Source: Choanephora cucurbitarum (taxonomy: Eukaryota; Mucoromycota; Mucoromycetes; Mucorales; Choanephoraceae). Taken from it: a stretch of 64,000 nucleotides of DNA. This document shows, one piece after another, positions 34,345-44,431 of the stretch (within the stretch, counting starts at the first letter, position 1; each line of letters opens with the position of its first letter). The stretch is taken from the NCBI GenBank assembly GCA_025331435.1, contig JAIWNI010000056.1, positions 124,001 to 188,000 of the forward strand, in the 5' to 3' direction. Under the pieces are notes generated by a model, which did not search any database, was not told the DNA's origin, and saw only the letters and a program-made list of their open reading frames with translations. The position numbers were made by a program, and so were the translations under genes.

Positions 34345-35641
34345 CTTTGAAAATGTATAGGAATGAAGTGAGATAGATATAAAAATTCACAACATTTACG
34401 AAAATTCGTCAATATCAAAAGAATACTAATCTTGTCAAAATTGAATGAGAAAATCTAAATTGACTAAGGAAGAAATTTAATGAATATGTCTCTACTTAGC
34501 TGCTTTCTTATTGCTTCTGATATAAACCCCCCAACCATACAATAGATAATATAACAAAAGCTTCAATGATGATATAATTTGGCAATGTTAATGTTAATGT
34601 ATAGATATCTTACTTTTTCTCGTTCTCGAGTAGTGTTTGAGAGTGTATCCTAAGGAAAGAAAAATATAGTAAATGCTGATTTATACAAAAACGGAAATAG
34701 ACGTGTAACAAGTACACAACATAAAAAGAAAAAGGAAGGCATAGACAAATTCAAGGTATACCAAATGTAACCTTTCATCCCTATAAACCGCTCCCTGATT
34801 CAAAGTCGCTTCTTAGATTGGGAATAACAAATTCAAGCATTCAAGCAACATGCTTAAGACATGTTTGTTCAATTGCTTGGTTTTCTGACTATACTCATGA
34901 TCAACTTTGTCATGAATGTCTCTCTAATTCGTGAACAGGATCTTGATCTTGTTACAAGACAATAAGCGAGCTGAGCATGTATCTTATTAAGCTTGTTTTT
35001 AAAAGAGCTCAATTTTAAGAGAAAGTAGCGATGAAACAACAATAGTTTGACTTTTCGCGTATTGACTTCGCGTCGTGTTGTCAAAAGTAAAGAAAATCTC
35101 TTCTTATACTGAGTTTATTTTGCTGAGTATCTGACTTGAAGCTTAAAAGTAAAGTTTAAACAAGATTATCAAAACAACAACACTCAAGCTATAAGTTCTT
35201 AACAGTAGGCGTTAGTTTTGCTTGATCCTAAGTGCTTATAAAATATACAACTGATTGAGCTGATATAGCTTATTGTTCGTGCTTTTTTTTTTCAGAAATC
35301 ATCAAAGAAGCGGAGAGTCAACGCGCTTTGACCAGCTTAACATGGTTGGACAAGTGTTGCTGTAATCAGTATGTTTTGAAAAGGAGTTTGTATGGTACGC
35401 GTTGGCATGAATTATCAAAAGTATTGGCTTCTTTAAGCTTTTCAGACCTTATTTACGCTTCTTCTTTACTTATTCCTTTACTGCCTCAAGTTGTTTTCAC
35501 GTGAGAATAGAAAATAAAGTAAACAATGATGCAATAGAACAGGACTGCTTATCAGAGGACTGTTTCCACAAAAATTTCTACCTGTCAAAAAACTATAAAT
35601 AAGGATCAAAAAATGACTTTTCTCGTTTTGTTTTTCTTCAA

Positions 35642-36062
35642 TTCACATCACTTTACAAATGAAGAATGAATGGGCGGTCATTCTATCTTCTTGGTGCAAA
35701 ACTAAAACTTTGTATTTGTTCTGTTGGGCTAAGGGGCAAACAATGAAGCATGAACGGATGGTAGTTCTCTTCTTGTAGTTGGGTTCAACACCCTTCTTTT
35801 GTTCTGTTGGGCTACGGGGACAACAAGAACGAATGGGCGGCCTTCTTTCTTTAAGTGAGAGTCAAATCTTGCTTTTCTTTTGTTGGGCTAAGGGGCAAAC
35901 AATGAAGAATGAACGGTGGGTGGTTCTATCTTCTTGTAGTTGGGTTCAACACCCTTCTTTTCTTTTGTTGGGCTAAGGGCAAACGAAGAATGAACGGCGG
36001 GTAGTTCTATCTTCTTTGAGTGAGGTTTAAACTTCACTTTTGTTCTGTTGGGCTAAGGGACA
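35642..36062 (+). repeat. Minisatellite of five 76-85 bp units in alternating A-B order
   Basis: Each unit ends in the core CTGTTGGGCTAAGGG followed by CAAACAATGAAGAATGAACGG. Cores begin near 35721, 35804, 35880, 35965 and 36045. Units alternate between type A (middle part like GTGAG...AAACTT) and type B (TTGTAGTTGGGTTCAACACCC), giving A-B-A-B-A, that is, a higher-order repeat of about 160 bp. No ORF runs through it. Confidence 0.8.
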
Positions 36063-36221
36063 ATTTTAAAAATGAAAAAATGAAAAAATGAAAAAATGAA
36101 AAAATGAAAAATGAAATGAAATGAAATGAAATGAAAATGAAAATGAAAATGAAAATGAAAATGAAAATGAAAATGAAAATGAAAATGAAAATGAAAATGA
36201 AAATGAAAATGAAAATGAAAA
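36063..36221 (+). repeat. ATGAAAA microsatellite
   Basis: About 25 units, first ATGAAAAA, then ATGAA/ATGAAA, then regular ATGAAA, directly continue the minisatellite. The minus-strand frame through it only encodes a Phe-His repeat and is not a gene. Confidence 0.9.
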
Positions 36222-36804
36222 TATTTGTCTTTACTAGACAAGAATCTTATAGTTCAAGTGTATGACTCGGCTGTAAAGCGCTCTTCTTTTTTAATGTTGT
36301 TGTGGTTTTTCGGCTGAAATAAAAAAATAATTGAACTCAAAATTTACCAACTTTGCCTATAATTTTGTATCTTGCAGGTTTCTCATTGTTTCTTTTTTTA
36401 AAATGCTCGTATACTATGAAGATGATTACTTGGTACCAAAAGGATTGGATTTTATCTTGGGAAAGGCTTACATTTTAATTTGCACAGAAATAGAATCGAA
36501 TAGAGGATCAAAATGATTACTTCATACTAGACAAAGACAACTGGCTTCAGTAAAATAATTGGGTAAATTCTTAGTCAACGAACGTAGATGGTCTTTTTAT
36601 AAGTTCCGATGTAGGCATGTAGCAACCAGAAAGCAACTGAGTCAACCTATGTTTGAACTCACATGACTGACAACACTTATTCATTCTTCCTAGATGAAAT
36701 GGCTTCATTCAATGAATTAGCCAAAAAGACAGCCTATATACGTTGGTTGTTTAAACTTATTCTACAATCATCTGATATAGAGCGTTACTAATTTTTTGTT
36801 TGAT

Positions 36805-37005
36805 TCAAATTTTTCCGACCTTCTCAAGATGTGTACATCCAATGGGGCACCAATCTCTCAGCATGAACATCAGTGAACAGATATCCCTGCAGCAGAAAGA
36901 CTTGCATTGTAGTTCCTTAATCTCTCTTTGAAGTCTTGATAAAGCTACCAACAATCTTGAAATATCCTCGCTAGCCTCTACTATCGATCGCACTTGATCA
37001 GCCTA
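36805..37005 (-). pseudogene. Coding relic with diverged copy at 43.43-43.6 kb
   Basis: The minus-strand frame reads ADQVRSIVEASEDISRLL... and ends RDWCPIGCTHLEKVGKI. A GTGTAG that could be an old acceptor precedes it. The segment RDWCPIGC-HL is partly kept in the copy near 43.55 kb (RDWCHIGCVHL). No family was recognised. It is probably a remnant of a dispersed element or gene family. Confidence 0.35.
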
Positions 37006-39025
37006 CACGCTACATAACATCATTGCAAGTCTTGTAATTTGGATTAAAAAATGCCTGCTGGCTACCACAGGGAGAGCAAGACAGGACTTCAATTGATAAA
37101 ACGACATCACTTACAAGCTTGAGAATTTGTTAAGGAATAAATGGAGACGATTGCTTTTTTCTTTTATTTCATAAATTTAGATGGCTTGACAATGAATACT
37201 AATGAACATCAGGTGACTGTGCTCTGATTTGCCCCATATCTCAGTAATAGAGAGTTTGATTAAGAATACTTCTTTAATCAACTATCGATGCAATGGGTGG
37301 CTTTGGTGTCTTGGTCGAGAACCAACATTGTCATGGCGCCAGACCATTTTTGCTGATTTACACTTCCTCTTGCCTAAAGAGCTTCGTACAACTGTTGGTC
37401 TCTGTATTACTCAACAAGACTTTTGCGACTTATAGGATTCAAAGTTGTTTGGTATGTATTAATTTGGGTACATACTGCTACTCAACTTTCTGTTTGTTAG
37501 GTTGTTTTGTTTCTCTAAAGATGCTGATTCCGTTGAGAACGGTTTAGACAAAACTACCAAGAGAGTTTACTTTCAACTGCACAGTTCTTGCGATCAACGA
37601 CGTATGGTCTTCTTTCGGAAAAAACGCATGCTTGAAGTACTCTGCATGATGCCAGCCAGTAATTTATATGATTCAACAGATGTATAGCAGATTTTTGGTT
37701 TGGGGAGAATTGTATGCATCGCTCTACCTGAAGTGCTATCCTTTCTTCACTCATCCATCGTACTGAAATACTTGAACATGTTGCTATATGCTATTCCTTC
37801 TTTTTTGAGTATCGTTGTTATCAACTCGATCCATCACCATCTGTTAACACACTTGTCAGCACATCAATTCCCGGTAATCACATAACTATATACAAGTTAC
37901 TTATCTTGCATAACTACTTTAAATAATTATCAATGTCATTTCAGAGTCCAGTGATTGCGATACTCCGTCTAAATAAGATGCATGTTTTCTTAATATACTT
38001 TTGCACCAAAAGTTAGTTCTTCTTAAAAGAGTGGGATAGTGGCTTTTTTTTAGAGAATGCTAAGACTAGAAAGCGTAACATTAGATTATCTTGTTCGTCT
38101 AAACGAACAATCATTATAGTAACTCATCACATAGGCGAATGCCAAAACAATGGACAAAGTAGTAAGTAAATGCTTATAAGTGTTCAGATGGAGCAGAATT
38201 ATAAGTTTCAGTAATTTCAGTAGTCAGAAGTAGTCGAATCTTAAACACTTCAATCAAGTATCTTCCTAAACTGAACCGTTACTGTATCTACTTTAGCTAT
38301 CTAGTAACTGGCTCCACACCTAATCTGTATGGCTTCTAGACAGCAATCGTAGCTCTAAAGTGCATGATGAGCACACTGTATCTGTCTTCAGATTGTCTGA
38401 TTTATCGTTCACAAACGGATCAAGAAAATGCAGTGATTGTACTATACATTTGACTATGGCATTAAGCGCAGAGTTTATAGTAGAGCTCAGCCTGAGAGTA
38501 GCATTGACTTTCTGGAAGCCTTTGATTCTATAAACTTTTCTCTCGACCTTACTTTTGAAAGAGAGTGTCTAGCCAGACTTTAAGATCTGAAAAAATAGTT
38601 TCTTGCTGCACCAATGTCTATGCAAGAAACTCAATCTTTATCTCGAATTTAGGATAATATACAAAGCATTAGCAAATTAGCTCTGAATAAATGCACTTTC
38701 AAATGTTATGCTTGCACACATCACCTATAAAAGGAAATAAACATATAAATTGTTACAGAGATAACAACAGAGAAAATAACTCACATGAAGCTGTCAACTT
38801 TCGGGTCAAAAGTGAAAGATTGATGTAACATGCATGAAGCTAAAAGTAGCTCTATTCTATCAAAGAGAGAATAACAAATAAAGTCCCCCCCCCCTCTTTC
38901 TTTGCAACCAAAAACGGAACTTAAACCGTGTCATTTATTTCATTTCTCTTTTACTTTTTCGAATTAAAGAGTATAAAGAAAACTAAAAAAGAAAGCGATT
39001 GCCTAATTGGTTGAGATTGCACAAG

Positions 39026-40051
39026 ATGGCTTCTTTATTGCCAACATCATATACCAGCACATCACCCTCCTTTCATTATGATGCACATCGATCTCGCCGA
39101 CAAGGACCTCTTCTAAAACGACTCTTTCGATTCCCTCACATGGACTTTGAAGTAATTTCTAATTCTGAGTGACAACTGACAACTGATGTCTTCTTTTGTA
39201 TAGCTTGCGTTTTGGCAGTTGGGTTATTTATTGATTTCACCTAGACGAGTGTAAGCTAGCATACTTGTGACATCTCATGTGTCATCTCACATCTTTTAAA
39301 AAAAAAATTAGGTATCGAAACATTTACTATCATAAACGTAAGCTTTTGTAAACCTATCACTGCCAAATGATACTAACATCATAATGTGTATAGAAACAAA
39401 GAATCAATGGGCCAGAGACGATCCTGCTTTTCTTGTTCTCTTGGTTTGCTTTTTAATCTGTAAGCGTATTCTGCATTTGTTGATATGGAAACCCTAAATC
39501 CATCCTTAGTGTCTGCTCTTGCATGGGGATGGACCTATCAATTGACCATAGGAGGCATCCTTCAGCTGATGATGACCATGGTGGGGATTGATTTGTTTTT
39601 GGTTGGATTTGTTGTAGCCACCATCACTTGGTTTATATCCAACCATTTCTTGACTCAGCCTATCCACCACTATGCAGTATCTCAGAAAGTAGAATGGGCT
39701 TATGCATTGGATGTTCATTGGAATGCCTCTGTACCAGTCTTGCTGATCTTGAATGTCATTCAACTTTTGTTCTTGCCTTTACTACTCAAGAACTATTGGG
39801 CTTCTTTATTGATAGGTAACATGATGTATGGTATAGCTTTGATTTGGTATCTCTTTGGGACCTTTTTAGGATTTAGTGGTAAGTGCCTGTTATATCACAT
39901 CACCACTTGACTAACACAAGGAACAGCACTGCCTTTTTTGGTTCATACAGAAGTGTTTTTATATCCCATCAGTTTATGTGTGATTTTGTTGGCAGCTTGT
40001 TTTGTTGGTTTCGATCTCTCTCAATTTGTATTAAGTCTTTATTTCTCATAA
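39026..40051 (+). CDS. UNC-50 family Golgi membrane protein
   Basis: Six exons (39026-39151, 39204-39250, 39312-39337, 39394-39459, 39510-39878, 39927-40051) encode 252 residues, close to human UNC50 (259). Family blocks are LKRLFRFPHMDFE, LISPRRVYRNIYYHKQTKNQWARDDPAF, DVHWNASVPVL and the C-terminal FDLSQFVLSLYF. Five to six membrane segments fit the known topology. Members are Golgi/inner-membrane proteins: yeast Gmh1 binds an Arf-GEF, and worm UNC-50 is needed for receptor trafficking. Exon 3 is only 26 nt. The stop codon overlaps the stop of the convergent lipase gene by 6 bp. The ORF caller sees only exon 5 because the other exons are short. Confidence 0.95.
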
Positions 40052-42130
40052 ACTGGATGAAACATCTACAATACTATATCTACGTTGTCTCTTTTTGAAT
40101 TGATCTTCATGACCACCTTCTAATCCACCAGCACCCATAATCACATTCTGAACACGTCCCTTTCGAAGACTCTCGCTGTAATCACACGGGAAATGATCAT
40201 TGAGAAAGAAAGGAAAGAGGATACGAAAGAGGATACGAATACGGTTTTCTTGAGGTAATCGACGAATCACATAACGATTGAGTAGACCCGATAGATGTAA
40301 GAAGGAGATAGATCGTACAGGTACAGGTTCATTGGTATAAGGGTTAGGTGGATAGATGGTGATGTTATAGGCAGAATCAATATACACAAGTGAGCCTGGT
40401 GGTGTACTATTGAAAATAGGTTAAAAACAAGTTATCTTATGCTAAACACAACTTACTCATAATCACCAGGAATAGGGATGCGTGGTATAATGTCATTGTT
40501 ATAGACATGATGAAATATTTTACTTGTCATGCTTGGGCTAAACACTTTAGCAAATTCAGCATCGCCAATCTTAGGTTGACCAAATGTATAAAGACCAGCA
40601 AAATGCTCTAATAGAGGACTCTTGGACTGTAGCATTTTGGCCAAGAAGATGGTACCCATAGCACCACCTAACGAATGTCCTGTAATAAACAATCGCTTTC
40701 TCTTCTTCTTTTGCCATGATGTCGATCGTCCGTGCGCTAAACCTGATCGTCTCTTTTCATCTCTACTTTTCTGGATCGACTCTGGATCCATCATGATCAA
40801 ACTGAGAATGTGTTGTTCTGCCTGAAGAAACATACTGTTGCTTCGAATATCGATATCAGGACCCACCCATGTACTGTCAATGGGTTCCTTGACATGATAA
40901 AATAGGTTGGTGGATAAGAAACTGATGATCTTGGCTGTACCTTGAATGGCTGACATGATAGTACGATAGACTGAGGTGTTGGTCAGTTCGATACGCAGGA
41001 CAGCTGCATTTTTAATAGGTGGTGTGAGAGTGTCATGAGATAGATGATCGACTGTATCTTCACTGGTAGTAGATGTCTTGCGTCGAACAGGTGGTTCGCC
41101 CATGGCCTTCCAAAACCCTTTATGTACCCTACCCATCGGACCCCAACTGGATTTAATTTCAGTCATGTTGAAAGTGATATTGGTGATATAATTCTGTATA
41201 TTCAATGGATTTGTCCTATTGAAAGATTTTAATTTCAACCCTATTCACTCTCTCTTTTCTTTTCTTTACCCTCGGAACACCAACAAAATATCATCATCTT
41301 TTTCTGTAATAAATGCACAGATATTCTACATAGGGAATAAGCCAATCTGTAAATTCCCTTCCCATATCACTATGTTACCTTATAAGCAATAGGCCTAAAT
41401 GCTCTATCCACATTAAATCCTGATTTCTTTAATTCATGCCTAATCACATCCACATCTTCATAAACAAGTTTACTGGCAACTGAGAGGGTATAGGCCAAAG
41501 ACACCGAGTATTTGGGTCGCTTTAGCAATGCAGTTAACGCACGTGACTCAGGACCATCTTGCTCTGTCATGCGTAATTCTTTTCGTTGCTTAAATAGCTC
41601 ACTGTTCTCTAAATAATTGGATTTGGGAATACTTGGATCAAACAAAGCTAAATGAGGATCCATGGCACTGGTGATAGCTACAACAGAGATGAGTGTTTCC
41701 CTTATAGAGACAAATTAAGCTACTTACAATAATCTCGACCCGAGGGATGTTTGCCGATAAAATATCGAAAAAGAGCTCGAATCAGTTGATCACTCATCAG
41801 CAGCACAATAAAACCCAAAAAGAAAAAGGTTCGAATGATCATAGCCAATAAAGGACCTAAAATGATCGTACGAGCAAGTAATCGAGAAAGAGGTGTGAGG
41901 CATCGACTGATACTGGCAAGGACAGCCAAGATCATGGGTGTACCATGCTTTACTGTCTTGTAGCCCAGAAACAGGAAGGTGGAGAGTCCTAGGCTGATGA
42001 GAGAAAGGGCAAATAAGAGTGAGCCGAGTAAGGTGAGGTCGTGTTGAAGCGCATAGAAACCAAAGATAGAAGGAATAGAGGAGATGACAAAAGCGATTGC
42101 AAAGTAAAGTCTGTTTCTACCCTTTGCCAT
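40046..42130 (-). CDS. Class 3 lipase with four N-terminal membrane segments (DAG-lipase-like)
   Basis: Exons on the minus strand are 42130-41728, 41677-41379, 41325-41270, 41215-40457 and 40406-40046, giving 625 residues. The first 130 residues hold four hydrophobic segments, as in sn-1 diacylglycerol lipases. The catalytic domain has VFRGTN (oxyanion region), GHSLGGAMG with the nucleophile serine near residue 434, YNNDIIPRIP with the likely Asp, and a late His in LNDHFPCDYSESL. Predicted to cleave an ester of di- or triacylglycerol at a membrane. Substrate is not known. A Ser/Thr- and Lys/Arg-rich insert before the elbow is unusual. It ends inside the last codons of UNC-50 on the other strand. 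Confidence 0.9.
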
Positions 42131-43429
42131 ATTTAGCTTATTGTTGAATTCATGAAATTTCGCTTGTGAGTTCTTGAAAGAAAGAAAAGAGCAATTTATT
42201 AGCTTATTGTCTTTTTTTTTATTATTAGCCCCACTCGTCTTTTCTCTCCCCGTGTGACAACCCCACTTTATGTGACGAGGAAGTCAGGAGTTGTCTTGGA
42301 AAAAAAAAGTGGTATTATATTGCCTATTTTGGCAATTTAATGATTCACTCCAAGTAGCAATTGACAACTGTCATTCTTTTTACTGCTTGTATCATTATAA
42401 GAGATAACATGCTTATAGGCTTAAAAACAGATATGTCTTGGCTGTGAAATAACAAACAATTTTCATGTCAGCATTGTTTTCAATTCACAACTGAATAAAG
42501 AAAGTGTCAATTTTTTTTTAGAATCAGCCTTTTCTTGTAGCGAATATGATTTTGATTGGCAGACAAGATAATTCAGAAAATAGGTGACACGTCTTTTATT
42601 CTAAATTGTTCACTTCTTGTGTGTTCTTATGGCCTCCCTTTGTGCACACTAAATGAGAACAAGCAATGTGACGAAACCATATGATAGAAGTAACTCTCCC
42701 TCCTAGTAAGAAAATTTGTCAGCTAGACAGTGGTATTCTTTCAACTAGTCGAATTGACTGAGAAGAATTCACGACAAAGAAGGGTCTAGTCAAGTTATAA
42801 AAGGGCTGCCATTTTTGTACTACTGAATTTGCTCTGGAGTTCCAAAATGACAATAATTTCATTCAGATCATGTTTGGTATGGCTGAATAACCTGTGATAG
42901 AATTATGTTGTTTATCAGTGAATGCTTGTTTTTGAGTCAAGGTTGAGTATAAATGACCTTGCATAGCGTCTGTAAAAAAAAATCATGTAACAACAGAATA
43001 TGTCAACTGAGCATTAAGTCATGCTTGAATGGAATAGTCTCCAACTTGGGCGTTTTGTTTAAAAGATGTCCAATTGAGCACAGCCTTTTGATCAGGTAAA
43101 TTGTATAGAAAAGAAAAAGGGAGATTGGCTTTGATATTTTGTAAACAAATGAGAATACTTGATTATATGTAACCTATATTGAGACAGGATATATAATAAG
43201 GTCTTCAGATTCTATCAAAGTATAAGCCATTCATTCAAAGTTTTTAAATAGACTTTACATTTATAAACAGCTTACAAGTCGCTTGAGCCATGTTAATGAA
43301 CATATCTCAAATTTTTGCTATTTTCTGGAATTTAAGAATTGCTCAAATCAACTTGCAAGCACTTACCAAACTGAAAAATAGGTCGTTCTCTCAAAACTTG
43401 CTAATGAGACTACAAGGAAATACACGCTG

Positions 43430-43605
43430 ATCAAAGAAAATGTAGAGAATTTTCAAGACAAATTATACATTATTCACAAGTCTTCCACTTGCTGGTGATG
43501 TGCTTGTTATGTAATATGTATACTGATCAAATGTGATTGACAGTAGAGATTGGTGTCACATTGGATGTGTACATCTGAGAAGGTTGGAAAGATTGAACCA
43601 ATTGA
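43430..43605 (+). pseudogene. Diverged copy of the 36.8-kb relic
   Basis: AGAGATTGGTGTCACATTGG, then ATGTGTACATCTGAGAAGG, matches the reverse complement of 36822-36880 at most positions. Weaker similarity continues upstream (GCTGATCAA ... TTTCAAGA). The frame is broken by stops and shifts. Confidence 0.4.
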
Positions 43606-43843
43606 AAGTTTAGGACTGTTCTATAGCAGTGTGTCATCTCAAAAGACATCATCTTGATGATGCGTGTTGTCTTTTGGTCCAGCAATTTAAAGAGGTAGCA
43701 AAAGAATCAAAGCTGAGTATTGATGTTGGTTAACGCCAGACATCTAACAGTTTTAAGCCTGCTCTATATAGTATGCTAACACACGCTTTGAACATCATCA
43801 ATATCGACAAGCCATAGCACAATCATACAACATCAGAAACAAA

Positions 43844-44431
43844 CTATTTCACCAAGTATGTATGTAACCTACTGCAAAGCATCATGATTGCATATTCCTC
43901 TGATTTAGTTATTTCCTGAAATACACTGTTTAGAAAACAGGACAAATCAATGAAGAAGATGGTGTAGAAATTTGCTCTATGGCTTAACTGCTGTACAAAG
44001 GCAAACTTACGGCGGGCCATATCGCTTTCAAGTTGTTGTAAAACAGTTTGCTTCAAACAATGAATTCGATACGCTATTGGGTCAAGCAAGGTTGTCCAAG
44101 TGTAATCTGAAAGTTGTTCTAATTTTTTTTTCAAATCTTGAGCTGGCATAATTGAGTCATCCGGTGCAAAAGAAGATGGTGTATAAAGAAATCGTTGTTG
44201 AGTGCCAGAGAACTTAGAGAAGATGTTGCGCTGATGCCTGAGGGTTGCAAAAGATATAAAGGAGCTGGAGGCGTTTAAATTGTTTGTTTTTGGAGAAGAT
44301 GTTGAGCTGAGATGTTGAAGTTCAAGGAAGGGGCTTATGTGTATTCGGCCATTGACAAGATGAAGTTGCCTACTATGACGCCCGTTTACAACTATATGAG
44401 TGAGTCCCTTGAACGTCTTCTGGGATTCTTT
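43844..44431 (-). pseudogene. Long open frame without ATG, unrecognised
   Basis: A minus-strand frame open for about 195 codons between a TGA near 44434 and the stop at 43844. The first ATG leaves 101 residues (MPAQDLKKKLEQLS...). The part before it (SSFISFATLRHQRNIFSKFSG) resembles a mitochondrial presequence, and the second half (ESDMARRKFAFVQQLSHR) looks truly coding. No upstream exon or family could be found. It may be a working gene with an unseen first exon or a relic. Confidence 0.3.

Larger units (their letters stand above)
33070..39025. other. Gene desert with minisatellite and decayed sequences
   Basis: In nearly 6 kb no gene model could be built. It contains the tandem repeats at 35642-36221, a coding relic at 36805-37000 with a diverged copy near 43.5 kb, and short frames (34075-34344, 37229-37435) that look partly coding but have no start or splice structure. 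A C10 run lies at 38885-38894, just before the UNC-50 promoter. Confidence 0.5.

Noticed and set aside
35789..35801. GGGTTCAACACCC resembling a tRNA T arm in the minisatellite
   Set aside because: No cloverleaf could be drawn, and it is absent from the alternate units.
36053..36241. Phe-His repeat protein on the minus strand
   Set aside because: It is only a translation of the ATGAAAA microsatellite.
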